Of a DNA stretch of 64,000 bases, positions 33,101-41,868 are shown one piece after another (position 1 is the stretch's first letter; each line of letters opens with the position of its first letter). Source of the stretch: Bdellovibrio sp. GT3 (GTDB lineage: Bacteria > Bdellovibrionota > Bdellovibrionia > Bdellovibrionales > Bdellovibrionaceae); NCBI RefSeq assembly GCF_037996765.1, contig NZ_JBBNAD010000004.1, positions 868,001-932,000 of the forward strand, given 5' to 3'. The translations under genes were made by a program, and so were the position numbers. The notes beneath the pieces are model-generated. The model saw only the letters and a list, made by a program, of their open reading frames with translations. It was not told the origin of the DNA and searched no databases.

Positions 33101-33323
33101 CATCTTTCATTTCAGCAGTCTCCAACAGCGCCGGTGACGACAGTTTGATGATGAAAATGGAGGGTTCCGCAATCGTGGATCTGGTGCTGTAAAGGCCGTC
33201 TAACAGGTCCGATTTGAAGATCGGGGAATCAGGCTGGGAGGGGCTGCAGCCCGCAAGGACCAACAGCGAAATTAACAGCGTTGAAATATTTCTTTGGCGT
33301 GTATTCAATTTAAACATCTTCAT
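30174..33323 (-). CDS. subtilisin-like serine protease lipoprotein with PA domain
   Basis: 1,049 residues. A lipoprotein signal ends at LAGC (Cys26). An inhibitor-I9-like propeptide (about 50-150) precedes the S8 domain: Asp191 in VIDTGIDYTH, His262 in HGTHVAGS, oxyanion Asn in ASAGNSGD, and Ser586 in MSGTSMSGPH. A protease-associated (PA) insert lies at about 430-530 (KYALIDRGGVSFADKV), as in many extracellular subtilases, and the ~400-residue C-terminus has Fn3-like beta domains plus a calcium-type loop DSDGDGLAD. It is probably exported, self-processed and anchored at the cell surface, degrading external proteins. The ribosome binding site GAGAGGG supports the ATG at 33323. Confidence 0.94.
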   Translation of the reverse strand: MKMFKLNTRQRNISTLLISLLVLAGCSPSQPDSPIFKSDLLDGLYSTRSTIAEPSIFIIKLSSPALLETAEMKDGKPQIDPDLVKAIQNEQEKTFAELHKISPDIRVLIRYRLVLNGMVVWAPADALEKIKQIPNVVMTEKSAQFARPQDEKSEFNEIGMVGAKTSVKFIGSEAAYAQNIRGQGKRIAVIDTGIDYTHKMLGGPGTPDAYKAINPSAETSAFPNRKVVGGIDLVGSDYQPGSDDPKKRIPLPDVNPLDEATHGTHVAGSVAGIGDGVNTYDGVAPDADLYAVKVFGRSGGTSDEVVIAALEYSADPTGDLSFAKQMDVVNLSLGSTYGSRHVMYGHAVRNLVRGGTVVVASAGNSGDAPYIVGAPSIADDAISVGSSIDDSTHNTSFPAADFSINDQEKLTLEISESVTSSPLAKMPEAQGELVFAGLADKDFDSVTAAQIQGKYALIDRGGVSFADKVKRAQAAGALGVIIANNAPGEAAGMSGLDSAKIPAVMISQDSGKQVKALLAKDTVIVNLKSASKIEKSWLADTISPFSSRGPRSDDGLIKPEITGPGTNIISAARGSGDKGVNMSGTSMSGPHIAGVMGLLKQKFPTLTPLELKSVLLGHGKVISDENKKTYSIARQGAGRVQVAESLKAQVVTTPATLSFGITDIEKGKVLSNKVTFKNISDKTVTLNPQWKGSAAMQITAPVLTLEPGQEKTVEITAALNASLIMNTNEELDGFLKFSQGDEQLLQMPALVVARKISRIKATALEVKATSEDDATGSVATLKIENTSANPGDAYLFTLLGQDARKAEKKADLIHNKNCDLQSAGYRLITDSTGKRSLQVALKLYEGMTTWHRCEVNVQIDSDGDGLADQELAGLVGSSLPGLATGKFVSLLLDGNRARELRKFYDTAITAGTAYEEDYSSALLDALPMTTFDGSTLAIITADASLLATSATGELNIKVSTTHQDNYALEYDDYLSNDKTWSKISLNDLGQAYTDIPEVVSLEGKSSTTINLKKGYSAANLVIYSPQNKSVRDPLAEDTQSQIISPKYGN

Positions 33324-33463
33324 AGGGCCCTCTCACGTTCCAGGTGCCATATAGACACCGTTGACCTGGAAATCAAATTACCGTTCTGGAGTAATCCAAA
33401 ATCCGTGCCTAAGAAGCGGCGCCTTTTTGGCTCTAATTTGAACGCCTAAGGACCCCCGAGATG

Positions 33464-33940
33464 CTACTCCCAAGGGCAGTCAAAGCTCTCCTGGCCGTTC
33501 ACCAGCGTGATGTTCTGATCGCGATTCATTGCAACCAGTTGGCCCATTGCAGAAAACACCAGGCTGTAAGGGTTGTCGCCAGGATATGATTTCACTTCAT
33601 GATAGACAGCGCCGCTTGTTTTCGAAGTCATCGTGATCAGGTATAGGTCGTTATATTGTTGGTCACCCGTCGTGAACAGTGCTTGAACTTCTGCAAGATT
33701 TTTCAGAGGTGCCGTTACATATTCCTGCTCCAAGAGATGCTGATTGATCAATTTAAGTTGAACAGCAGAGACAGCCTTTGCCTTGTTGATATAAATTGAA
33801 GTTTCAGAAAAAGCCTGGTGGTAGGCTTCCTCGTCTGAACTGCTTTGCAAAGCGCAAAGTTCCATGGTTTTAGAAAAATCGCTGCCCGCAAATGCATTCG
33901 CGGAGATCATAAATGACAGAGCAAAAACAAATTGTTTCAT
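33464..33940 (-). CDS. secreted protein of unknown function
   Basis: 158 residues with a signal peptide (MKQFVFALSFMISANAFA) and AAAGGG upstream of the ATG. Two cysteines in the mature part (MELCALQSS near the start and SFDCPWE at the end) may pair. The body alternates helices and strands (AVQLKLINQHLLEQEY, YNDLYLITMTS). No known domain. It precedes a periplasmic binding protein gene on the same strand but 98 bp away. Function unknown. Confidence 0.75.
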   Translation of the reverse strand: MKQFVFALSFMISANAFAGSDFSKTMELCALQSSSDEEAYHQAFSETSIYINKAKAVSAVQLKLINQHLLEQEYVTAPLKNLAEVQALFTTGDQQYNDLYLITMTSKTSGAVYHEVKSYPGDNPYSLVFSAMGQLVAMNRDQNITLVNGQESFDCPWE

Positions 33941-34038
33941 GGTTATTCCCTTTGGTTGATGCCAGAGGAAATATACTGAGAGCCGCCCTCAGGATAGTGA
34001 ATATTAAAAATCTTAATATGCATCCGGGGTATATTTGC

Positions 34039-34794
34039 CTACATCGCGTCTTTGATGTAGAACGAGCGCAGGATCTCGCTTAGCTTGCCGTTACGAATGA
34101 TGGTGGCGATGGCTTTATTGACGTCGCTTAGCTTTAATTTTGATTTTTTAGAGATCGCACATTTCGTCATGAGTGACGAACCCTGGAGTTCAAAAAAACG
34201 AAGTCGAGGATAGGGGTTGCTGTAGTAGGCGAATTCGATATTGGACATGACGACGTATTTCAGGCGTTTTTTTAAAAGCTTCTGAATATTGGCTTGGTTG
34301 TTGGGGCCGTCTTCACGTTTTAGTGTTCCTTGCGTGAAGTATGGATCCAGTGCCGGATAGACAAAGTTCAATACCGAGCCAATCGACTCGCCCTTTAAAT
34401 CCTCAATGGATGTGACTGGATTTTCGCGGAAGTAAACGATGCCATTGGAGCTGCGATAGATTTCATCCGTCCACCAGACATCTTTGACAATGGCTTTCTG
34501 CCAGACTTCGTTCAAGTGACAGAGAATATCGATTTTCCCCTGTACCAGGCTCGGGGCGACCCTTTGTTTGGGGACCAGAAACCATTTTTCAGTCACACCT
34601 AGTTCTTCTGCCAATGCCTCGCCCAGCTGCTTCAAAATTCCATCTTCCAATGTCGGAACCGCGGTGATTCGGTTTATTTTTACCAACGGCATGGCATAGT
34701 CAGAATTCACGCCAAAAATGAAGGTTGGATTTGCGTCAGCAAATACCTCTGTGTGGGTGAATAAAATTAGCAGGACCAGAAAGATGTTCTTCAC
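34039..34794 (-). CDS. periplasmic solute-binding protein, family 3 type
   Basis: 251 residues with a signal peptide (MKNIFLVLLILFTHTEVFA). The fold pattern matches SBP_bac_3 proteins: lobe 1 start FIFGVNSDYAMPL, GILKQLGEALAEELGV, the LVQGKIDIL strand, lobe 2 VTSIEDLKGESIGSV, and a closing helix GKLSEILRSFYI. Such proteins bind amino acids or similar small solutes, for ABC importers or sensors. No permease or ATPase is adjacent, so it may be an orphan receptor, as is frequent in this type of genome. Ligand unknown. It is 66 bp downstream of the SH3 protein gene on the same strand. Confidence 0.8.
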   Translation of the reverse strand: MKNIFLVLLILFTHTEVFADANPTFIFGVNSDYAMPLVKINRITAVPTLEDGILKQLGEALAEELGVTEKWFLVPKQRVAPSLVQGKIDILCHLNEVWQKAIVKDVWWTDEIYRSSNGIVYFRENPVTSIEDLKGESIGSVLNFVYPALDPYFTQGTLKREDGPNNQANIQKLLKKRLKYVVMSNIEFAYYSNPYPRLRFFELQGSSLMTKCAISKKSKLKLSDVNKAIATIIRNGKLSEILRSFYIKDAM

Positions 34795-34860
34795 ACCTCC
34801 AGCATATCGAACGGGTTCGTGATGTCATATGATTTTTGTGCTACTTCTTGCGACTTGGCA

Positions 34861-36264
34861 TTAGTTTTTGACAACGGACCAGCTGGATGGAGTGCTCAAA
34901 GAGCTGCTCAGCTTGATTTTGGAAGATCCAGTGTCGACGTTAATGATGATTTGTGAGTTTGAAACAGCCTCTATCTGTGTCAGGCGCATCAGCTTTGGAT
35001 TTTTAAGATGTGCGCCCTGAATGGCGTCGGCAACTTGTTCCCAGCGAATGAAGGGCTCAAAGCTTTGACCTTGATTGACACTTTTAAAGGCCCCCACGAA
35101 CCACTGACCTTTGGGGTGAATATAAACGGGATAGTTTTGTTTGCCGAATTGGGGGATCTGCTTCCAGTTCAATCCATCTTCAGTGGTGTAAACGCCCTCC
35201 GAGGAGACAATTCCACGCACTGACGATTTGCTTTCAAAAGCGATGGAGTAGATTTCGCGCTTCATCAGTTGCTCGGTCGTTAGGGTGTTGCTGGAGGTCG
35301 CAGGTGTGGTCTCAAATGATACCGCATTTCTTTTCCACCAGACTTCACCGTGTCCATTGATTTTACTTAATGCCCAGATGTTGGCTTCGGGCTTGGTGAT
35401 CTCCACTCGGGAAAGCAATTGCGGGCCCCCAGGAGCTGCGCGAGTCACCACGCCGCGGAGTTGATTGGTCACGAAACCTTTGGCTCTTTGTAAGGGGATT
35501 TGCGCGCGTTGTGCGGAAACCAGAAACTCGCCGTTGCGATGAGTGACGGGAATCCATTTGCCATCAATGAAAGCCAAATTTGAAAAGTCAGCACGGGAGG
35601 CGAAGTGATTGATATCCACATAGCCTATGATTCCGTTGCGATTGATTTTCATAAAGCCTTTTTCAAATCCCAATGGTTCCACGCGACTCAGGCGGGGAAG
35701 TGTGGTTAAGACGGCTGCAAGGCTGGAGGGGGTTTTGCGCAAGTATGTATCCAGGATGTTTACGAAGACACCCGCGTCATCATGGCGGTTTTTCAGCATG
35801 GATAACGGCACCCAGCCGATCACTTGATCGCGGTAGGTTTTTACCTTGGCCCAATAGTCATCAGTTTCCAAAATTTCCAAAGTGGCATTGGGGCCTAATA
35901 CTTTGATGGTGCCGGAGTCATTGCGATTCAATGACAAAAGCTGGCAGGCTGATTTTGTATCCACCAGGCGTGCGACCTGAATGTCTTTAAGGATCTGTTT
36001 TGCTTCAAGTTCGAATTCTTTACGGTCCCAGCGAACGCGGTAGGTGCTTTCAATCTGCGTGGAAATCAGGCGTTCTTCCAGGGCGCTGCGGTTGGCTTGA
36101 CCAGACGCAAAAGGACTTTCTTTGGTGCGATAAAATGAGATGGCAGCACTCGCATCGGTCGCTAAAGCGGCGTGGGCGGAGGGGACTGCCAAAAGAATAG
36201 GAAAAACGGCCAAAAAAATTGGATACATTCGTCTATTGTGCGTGCCGTTAGTAGGGGGCCTCAA
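34861..36264 (-). CDS. secreted protein with bacterial SH3-like domains
   Basis: 467 residues from a TTG at 36264, or 455 from an ATG at 36228. Neither has a clear ribosome binding site; the longer form supplies the positive charges (HNRR) expected before the hydrophobic signal MYPIFLAVFPILLAVPSAHA. The middle has two SH3-like repeats (ILETDDYWAKVKTYRDQVIGWVP and its counterpart GFMKINRNGIIGYVDINHF), which in other proteins bind cell-wall peptides. The last third has a WKQI strand after TTEDGLN, recalling Asp-box/BNR propeller loops. A periplasmic or cell-wall role is plausible; the function is unknown. Confidence 0.75.
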   Translation of the reverse strand: MRPPTNGTHNRRMYPIFLAVFPILLAVPSAHAALATDASAAISFYRTKESPFASGQANRSALEERLISTQIESTYRVRWDRKEFELEAKQILKDIQVARLVDTKSACQLLSLNRNDSGTIKVLGPNATLEILETDDYWAKVKTYRDQVIGWVPLSMLKNRHDDAGVFVNILDTYLRKTPSSLAAVLTTLPRLSRVEPLGFEKGFMKINRNGIIGYVDINHFASRADFSNLAFIDGKWIPVTHRNGEFLVSAQRAQIPLQRAKGFVTNQLRGVVTRAAPGGPQLLSRVEITKPEANIWALSKINGHGEVWWKRNAVSFETTPATSSNTLTTEQLMKREIYSIAFESKSSVRGIVSSEGVYTTEDGLNWKQIPQFGKQNYPVYIHPKGQWFVGAFKSVNQGQSFEPFIRWEQVADAIQGAHLKNPKLMRLTQIEAVSNSQIIINVDTGSSKIKLSSSLSTPSSWSVVKN

Positions 36265-36346
36265 GGCCAGAAGAGGGTTGAACTGGCCTAAAGGGGAGTG
36301 GTATCTATACCTGCTTTGTTAAAAGAAACATAACACGGAGTGGTAT

Positions 36347-37207
36347 ATGGATATCAAATTGATCGGTATTGTAGGCGCAGGACAAATGGGGAACGGGATT
36401 GCTCAAGTGGCAGCAAACTTCGGTTTCAACGTCGTTATGATGGACGTTTCTGGCGCTTCACTTGAAAAAGGTATGGCGACAATAGCTGGCAGCTGCGATC
36501 GCTTGATCAAAAAAGCGACGATGACTGAAGCAGACAAAGCTGCTTTGCTTGGTCGTATCAAAACAACTCAAGAAACTGCAGGTCTTAAAGATTGCGACAT
36601 CGTGATCGAAGCTGCGACAGAAAACATTGATCTTAAACTTAAAATTTTCAAAGACCTGGACGCGACTGTTAAACCAGGTGCTTTGTTGGTTTCTAACACA
36701 TCTTCGATCTCTATCACTAAAATTGCGGCCGTGACAAAACGTCCGGAAAAAGTTGCTGGTATGCATTTCATGAATCCAGTTCCTTTGATGAAACTTGTTG
36801 AAGGTATCCGCGGTCTTCAAACTTCTGATGAAACTTTCAAAGCTGTGAAAGCTTTGGCAGAAAAAATGGATAAAGTTTTCGTTGAATCAGTCAAAGACAT
36901 GCCCGGCTTCATCGTAAACCGCATCTTGATGCCAATGATCAACGAAGCTGTTTACACTTTGCACGAAGGAATTGCTTCTGTAGAGAGCATCGACTCTGCA
37001 ATGAAACTGGGAACAAATCAGCCAATGGGCCCTTTGACTTTGGCAGACTTCATCGGTTTGGACACATGCCTTGCCATCATGAACGTGCTTCATGACGGTT
37101 TGGGTGATTCTAAATACCGTCCATGCCCACTTCTTGTTAAATACGTGGAAGCAGGTTGGATGGGTCGTAAATCAGGTCGTGGTTTCTACGACTACTCTCA
37201 AAAATAG
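36347..37207 (+). CDS. hbd: 3-hydroxybutyryl-CoA dehydrogenase
   Basis: 286 residues, the usual length. Rossmann NAD+ site [18 protein letters not shown] at 6-23, the catalytic segment [16 protein letters not shown] (His with the downstream Glu), SSISITKIA, and the C-terminal [10 protein letters not shown]. Interconverts acetoacetyl-CoA and 3-hydroxybutyryl-CoA. It is the first gene of an operon with an enoyl-CoA hydratase (12-bp gap) and icmF (1-bp overlap). The operon would process short-chain acyl-CoA, feeding butyryl/isobutyryl-CoA in or out of central metabolism. The ribosome binding site CGGAG precedes the ATG. Confidence 0.94.
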   Translation: MDIKLIGIVGAGQMGNGIAQVAANFGFNVVMMDVSGASLEKGMATIAGSCDRLIKKATMTEADKAALLGRIKTTQETAGLKDCDIVIEAATENIDLKLKIFKDLDATVKPGALLVSNTSSISITKIAAVTKRPEKVAGMHFMNPVPLMKLVEGIRGLQTSDETFKAVKALAEKMDKVFVESVKDMPGFIVNRILMPMINEAVYTLHEGIASVESIDSAMKLGTNQPMGPLTLADFIGLDTCLAIMNVLHDGLGDSKYRPCPLLVKYVEAGWMGRKSGRGFYDYSQK

Positions 37208-37219
37208 GATTTAAAAACA

Positions 37220-38020
37220 ATGGCAGGCTTTAATTATAAAACACTTCTACTAGAGCAAAAAGCAAACGGCGTATGGGTGCTTACCATCAATCGTCCGGAT
37301 GCTTTGAATGCATTGAACTCCACAGTTCTTGAGGAGATGGGCGAGGCGCTTCGTCAAATCGGCGAAATGCCTTATGTCGATGCGCGCGCTTTGATCATCA
37401 CAGGTTCTGGTGAAAAAGCTTTTGTCGCGGGCGCTGATATCAAAGAGATCAATGCATTGGACGAAGATAAAGGCATGATCTTCGCGCAACGTGGTCAGTC
37501 TGTATTTCATGAACTGACTCTTTTGAAGATTCCGGTGATCGCAGCAGTTAACGGTTTTGCATTGGGTGGCGGGTGTGAATTGGCACTGGGTTGCGATTTC
37601 ATTTACGCGTCTGAAAATGCAAAATTCGGTTTGCCAGAAGTAAGCCTTGGATTGATCCCAGGCTTCGGCGGTACAGTACGTATGGCTCGCGCCGTGGGTC
37701 AGCGTAAAGCGCGTGAACTGACTTACACAGGCAACATGATCACGGCTCAAGAAGCTCTTGGGTATGGTCTTGTGAACAAAGTGGTTCCACAGGCTGAATT
37801 GATGGCGACAGTGATGAAAACTGTTGAGGCAATTCTTTCCAAAGCTCCTATTGCCGTTGGTATGGCGAAACGCTCCATCAATCAGGCATGGGATATGGAT
37901 GTTGAAGAAGCTCAGAAAAACGAAGCTAGAATCTTCGCTGAACTTTTCAACACAGAAGACGTTAAAGAAGGCACTGGTGCCTTTATCGAAAAACGCAAAG
38001 CAGCTTTTAAAGGTCAATAA
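37220..38020 (+). CDS. crt: enoyl-CoA hydratase (crotonase)
   Basis: 266 residues with the crotonase landmarks: oxyanion segments FVAGADIKEIN and NGFALGGGCELALGCD, catalytic acids in GLPEVSLGLIPGFGGT, and the C-terminal trimer helices. Hydrates crotonyl-CoA and similar short 2-enoyl-CoA to 3-hydroxyacyl-CoA, the neighbouring step to the upstream dehydrogenase. Its stop codon overlaps the start of icmF (TAATG), so translation is coupled. Confidence 0.93.
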   Translation: MAGFNYKTLLLEQKANGVWVLTINRPDALNALNSTVLEEMGEALRQIGEMPYVDARALIITGSGEKAFVAGADIKEINALDEDKGMIFAQRGQSVFHELTLLKIPVIAAVNGFALGGGCELALGCDFIYASENAKFGLPEVSLGLIPGFGGTVRMARAVGQRKARELTYTGNMITAQEALGYGLVNKVVPQAELMATVMKTVEAILSKAPIAVGMAKRSINQAWDMDVEEAQKNEARIFAELFNTEDVKEGTGAFIEKRKAAFKGQ

Positions 38021-41000
38021 TGGCGTACACTCCAAAGCATCCAGTTAGAATTGTCACGGCCGCGGCATTGTTCGACGGCCACGACGCCAGCATCAACATC
38101 ATGAGACGTATCCTTCAGGATATGGGCGCGGAAGTGATCCATTTGGGTCACAACCGTTCAGTCAGCGATGTGGTTAAAGCCGTTCTTCAAGAAGGCGCGC
38201 AAGGCGTGTGCATTAGCTCTTATCAGGGCGGTCACATGGAATACTTCAAATACATGCGTGATCTTTTGAATGAAGCAGGCGCGGGCTACGTACAAATCTA
38301 CGGCGGTGGCGGCGGAGTTATCGTTTACGACGAAAAGAAAGAACTTGAAGCCTACGGCATTTCACAAATCTTTCATCCAGACGACGGTCGTCGTTTAGGT
38401 TTGGAAGGCATGATCGAAATGATCGTAAAAGGTTGCGACTTCGATCTTTTGGAAAAACAAAAAGAATTTAAAACTAAGAAAGTCACTACTCCGACGAAGT
38501 CGGAGGGTAAATCAGCCTTCACGGGTGATCCGGTTCCTTCTGTAGAGCTGGGTGTGGCGTTGACCGCGATTGAAAACGGCAACAAAGATGTTTCCTTGGC
38601 TTCTTACGGTCTTGAATCTTTCAAGGCCAAACAAGCTCCCTTGGTTTTGGGTATCACAGGTACTGGTGGTGCTGGTAAGTCATCTTTGATTGACGAATTG
38701 GTTCAGCGTTACCTGAACGCTTACCCGGATAAAAAAATCGCAGTTGTCTGCGTGGACCCATCAAAACGTAAAACGGGTGGTTCATTGCTGGGCGACCGTA
38801 TCCGTATGAATTCTTTGTCTCGTACTAAAGTGTTCATGCGTTCTGTGGCGTCCCGTGGTTCAGGCCGTGAGATCGCTTCCAGTTTGCCAGAAATTTTGAA
38901 ATTCGTTCGCCAGCTAGATTTTGATTTCATCATCGCTGAAACCTCCGGTATCGGTCAGGGCAACATGGCGATCACTGAAGTTTCCGACATGTCTATGTAC
39001 GTGATGACTTCAGATTTCGGTGCTCAATCTCAGCTGGAAAAAATCGACATGATCGACTTCGCGGATTTGATTGCCGTGAATAAAGCCGATCGTCGTGGTG
39101 CTTTGGATGCTCTTCGTGACGTATCTAAGCAGTACAAACGTTCTCGCAAGATCTTCGACAATGCAGTTGAGGTTCCGGTTTATTTAACTCAAGCTTCTCA
39201 GTTCAATGATGGCGGCGTTAATAAATTGTTCTTTAGAATTGCCGACGTTCTGGAGGAAAAACAAAAAGGCCGTTGGGTAGTTGATCCTGCCTTCCGCGCA
39301 AACATTTTGTCTGCGGAAGAACACGGGATCATCTCGGCAGATCGCCAAAGCTATTTGGCAGAGATCGTATCTACTATTCATAAGTATAAAAAACGCACGG
39401 AAGACCTTGCTGAAGAGGCCTCCAAACTTGGCAGCTTGCAAAAGCTTGCTCCGATGTTGGGAACTCCTGCGGAAACCGTTTCTAAAGTTCAATCTCAACT
39501 GGAAGCTGAATTCACAGCTGAAGAGTTGGAGTCCCTTAAAAACTTTGACCAGTTGATTGAGCGCTATTCTGGTGACGAATTGGTGTTCCAGGTTCGTGAC
39601 AAGGAAATCCGTCAACGCCTGACTCGTGAATCATTAAGCGGTACAAAAATCCGTAAAGTCGTGGTTCCGAAAATGAAGGACTGGGGCGATAGATTCCGTT
39701 ACTTAAAACTTGAAAACGTTCCTGGTGAATTCCCATTCACTGGCGGCGTATTCCCTCTTAAACGCGCCGATGAAGATCCTAAGCGTATGTTCGCAGGGGA
39801 AGGTACTCCTGAAAGAACGAACCGTCGTTTCCATTACCTGACCAAGGGTGAAACGGCTCATCGTCTTTCTACAGCTTTTGACTCTGTGACATTGTACGGA
39901 CAGGATCCTGATCAGCGTCCGGATATCTTCGGTAAAGTCGGGGAGTCCGGTGTAAGCATCTGTACTTTGAATGATATGAAAAAGCTTTTCGCAGGCTTTG
40001 ATCTTATCAATCCAAATACGTCTGTATCCATGACGATCAACGGTCCAGCGCCGATGATCCTGGCTTTCTATTTCAACACGGCGATTGATCAGCAGGTTGA
40101 AAAGAAAGAAAAAGAGCTAGGTCGTAAGGTCACTCCTGAAGAGTACAATGATCTTGCTATCTGGACGCTTCAACAGGTGCGTGGAACGGTTCAAGCAGAT
40201 ATTTTAAAGGAAGACCAAGGGCAAAACACTTGCATCTTCTCCATTAACTTTGCTTTGAAGATGATGGGCGATATTGCGGAATACTTTGTTAAGCAAAAAA
40301 TCCGTAACTTCTATTCAGTTTCTATTTCCGGTTACCACATTGCAGAAGCGGGTGCGAATCCGATCTCTCAATTGGCATTCACTCTTTCAAATGGTTTCAC
40401 GTTTGTAGAGTACTACCTGTCGCGAGGCCTTAAGGTCGATGACTTCGCTCCGAATTTGTCGTTCTTCTTCTCGAATGGTCTTGATCCTGAATACTCAGTG
40501 CTAGGCCGTGTGGCTCGTCGTATCTGGGCTGTGGCGATGCGTGACCTGTATAAGGCGAATGATCGTTCTCAGAAATTGAAATACCACATCCAAACTTCCG
40601 GTCGTTCATTGCATGCTCAAGAGATTGACTTCAATGACATCCGCACGACTTTGCAGGCATTGCTAGCGATCTATGATAACTGCAACAGCTTGCACACGAA
40701 TGCCTATGATGAAGCGATCACGACTCCGACAGAGGAATCTGTACGTCGTGCGATGGCCATCCAAATGATCATCAACCGCGAGTTCGGCATGACCATGAAT
40801 GAAAACCCTATGCAGGGTTCTTACTTTATGGACGAGTTGACGGATTTGGTTGAAGAAGCTGTTTTGGCTGAATTCAAGAAAATCAGCGAACGTGGTGGCG
40901 TATTGGGTGCAATGGAAACTCAATACCAACGCTCTAAAATCCAGGAAGAGTCTTTGTACTATGAGCGCCTAAAACATGATGGAACATTGCCAATCATCGG

Positions 41001-41289
41001 TGTGAATACGTTCATCGACCCAAAAACAATGGCGGCGGACTACGTTCCACCAAAAATCGAACTGGCGCGTGCTTCCTACGAAGAGAAAAACCAACAGCTC
41101 GACAATGTGCACGCCTACCAGGCTGATCACAAAGCTCAGGGCGATGCTGCTTTAAGCAAGCTAAAGGAAACCGTCCTCAACGGCGGGAACATCTTCGGTG
41201 CATTGATGAATGCGGCAAGATTCTGCAGCTTGTATCAAATGACCACGGCCCTTTATGAAGTAGGCGGCCAATACCGTCGCAATCTGTAA
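38020..41289 (+). CDS. icmF: fused isobutyryl-CoA mutase with G-protein chaperone domain
   Basis: 1,089 residues, normal for IcmF. Domains in order: B12-binding (about 1-140; ligand motif LFDGHDASINIMRR, supplying the lower His, and YGGGGGVIV), a MeaI-type GTPase (about 205-480; P-loop GITGTGGAGKSSLI), a linker, and the TIM-barrel mutase domain (about 560-1089; FAGEGTPERTNRRFH, SGYHIAEAGANPISQLAF). It isomerises isobutyryl-CoA and n-butyryl-CoA by adenosylcobalamin radical chemistry, the GTPase part loading and repairing the cofactor. Motif details agree with IcmF rather than methylmalonyl-CoA mutase. It ends the hbd-crt-icmF operon before a strong terminator. Confidence 0.96.
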   Translation: MAYTPKHPVRIVTAAALFDGHDASINIMRRILQDMGAEVIHLGHNRSVSDVVKAVLQEGAQGVCISSYQGGHMEYFKYMRDLLNEAGAGYVQIYGGGGGVIVYDEKKELEAYGISQIFHPDDGRRLGLEGMIEMIVKGCDFDLLEKQKEFKTKKVTTPTKSEGKSAFTGDPVPSVELGVALTAIENGNKDVSLASYGLESFKAKQAPLVLGITGTGGAGKSSLIDELVQRYLNAYPDKKIAVVCVDPSKRKTGGSLLGDRIRMNSLSRTKVFMRSVASRGSGREIASSLPEILKFVRQLDFDFIIAETSGIGQGNMAITEVSDMSMYVMTSDFGAQSQLEKIDMIDFADLIAVNKADRRGALDALRDVSKQYKRSRKIFDNAVEVPVYLTQASQFNDGGVNKLFFRIADVLEEKQKGRWVVDPAFRANILSAEEHGIISADRQSYLAEIVSTIHKYKKRTEDLAEEASKLGSLQKLAPMLGTPAETVSKVQSQLEAEFTAEELESLKNFDQLIERYSGDELVFQVRDKEIRQRLTRESLSGTKIRKVVVPKMKDWGDRFRYLKLENVPGEFPFTGGVFPLKRADEDPKRMFAGEGTPERTNRRFHYLTKGETAHRLSTAFDSVTLYGQDPDQRPDIFGKVGESGVSICTLNDMKKLFAGFDLINPNTSVSMTINGPAPMILAFYFNTAIDQQVEKKEKELGRKVTPEEYNDLAIWTLQQVRGTVQADILKEDQGQNTCIFSINFALKMMGDIAEYFVKQKIRNFYSVSISGYHIAEAGANPISQLAFTLSNGFTFVEYYLSRGLKVDDFAPNLSFFFSNGLDPEYSVLGRVARRIWAVAMRDLYKANDRSQKLKYHIQTSGRSLHAQEIDFNDIRTTLQALLAIYDNCNSLHTNAYDEAITTPTEESVRRAMAIQMIINREFGMTMNENPMQGSYFMDELTDLVEEAVLAEFKKISERGGVLGAMETQYQRSKIQEESLYYERLKHDGTLPIIGVNTFIDPKTMAADYVPPKIELARASYEEKNQQLDNVHAYQADHKAQGDAALSKLKETVLNGGNIFGALMNAARFCSLYQMTTALYEVGGQYRRNL

Positions 41290-41294
41290 AATTT

Positions 41295-41327
41295 AAAAGG
41301 GAGCTCTCTTCGAGCTCCCTTTTTTTA
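41295..41327 (+). terminator. intrinsic terminator of hbd-crt-icmF
   Basis: AAAAGGGAGCTC pairs with GAGCTCCCTTTT around TCTTC, followed by more T, 5 bp after the icmF stop codon. Confidence 0.92.
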
Positions 41328-41386
41328 TGTCTCATAGTGAGAATTTTGGTTTTGAGATAGGCCCGGCGATTGCATTGCTATTCTGT

Positions 41387-41542
41387 ATGCAAAACAAAAC
41401 AGCCAAACTCAAAAAATCAGTGGTTTACGTGACTATCATTTTAACAGGCGTCAATGTTCTTCTGACAGCCGCTCAAGCGGTCTCTGGGGAACAGGAGACG
41501 AAAGCCCGTTCCTTCCATAATATCGCATGGGAAAAAAGATAA
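41387..41542 (+). CDS. possible small exported protein, 51 aa (weak call)
   Basis: A short frame with a plausible signal peptide (MQNKTAKLKK, hydrophobic VVYVTIILTGVNVLLTAAQA) and a short polar tail (SGEQETKARSFHNIAW). No ribosome binding site, and it ends one base before the convergent GlsB-like gene. It may be chance; the signal-like N-terminus is the only support. Confidence 0.3.
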   Translation: MQNKTAKLKKSVVYVTIILTGVNVLLTAAQAVSGEQETKARSFHNIAWEKR

Positions 41543-41543
41543 A

Positions 41544-41786
41544 TTACTTGGCGAAGATCCTCGCTAGAAATAATACGATCATCGCACCAAACACTGAGGC
41601 GATAAATCCCGCAGGTTGACCTGCGGCATACCATCCCAGCAGTTGTCCAATATAAGTGCCGACAACGGCACCGATGATTCCAAGGATTGTTGTAAAGATA
41701 ATACCAAGCTTGTTATTGCCAGGCATGAAGAAGCGCGCCACAAGTCCCACCAGGAAACCAATCAGAATTGTACCTAGAATTTGCAT
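41544..41786 (-). CDS. GlsB/YeaQ/YmgE family small membrane protein
   Basis: 80 residues from the ATG at 41786, which has GGGAGG 6 nt upstream; a longer frame to 41834 lacks this. Three hydrophobic segments fit the transglycosylase-associated family: MQILGTILIGFLVGLVARF, MPGNNKLGIIFTTILGIIGA, and FIASVFGAMIVLFLARI with the conserved glycines. Inner-membrane protein; relatives in many bacteria are stress induced, but the biochemical role is unknown. Monocistronic. Confidence 0.88.
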   Translation of the reverse strand: MQILGTILIGFLVGLVARFFMPGNNKLGIIFTTILGIIGAVVGTYIGQLLGWYAAGQPAGFIASVFGAMIVLFLARIFAK

Positions 41787-41868
41787 CCAATACCTCCCAT
41801 AGGGAAGTATTGGGGAGCATCCAAATATAATCAAGTATCACTGTGGTCTAACAACATTTTGAAATTGT

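Noticed and set aside
37250-38035. 261-codon frame on the minus strand across crt
   Set aside because: It is the antisense of a clear crotonase gene, with Cys/His/Phe-rich composition typical of shadow frames and no ribosome binding site.
38495-38515. ACTCCGACGAAGTCGGAG hairpin
   Set aside because: Lies inside icmF in frame with conserved coding sequence; no sign of a regulatory role.
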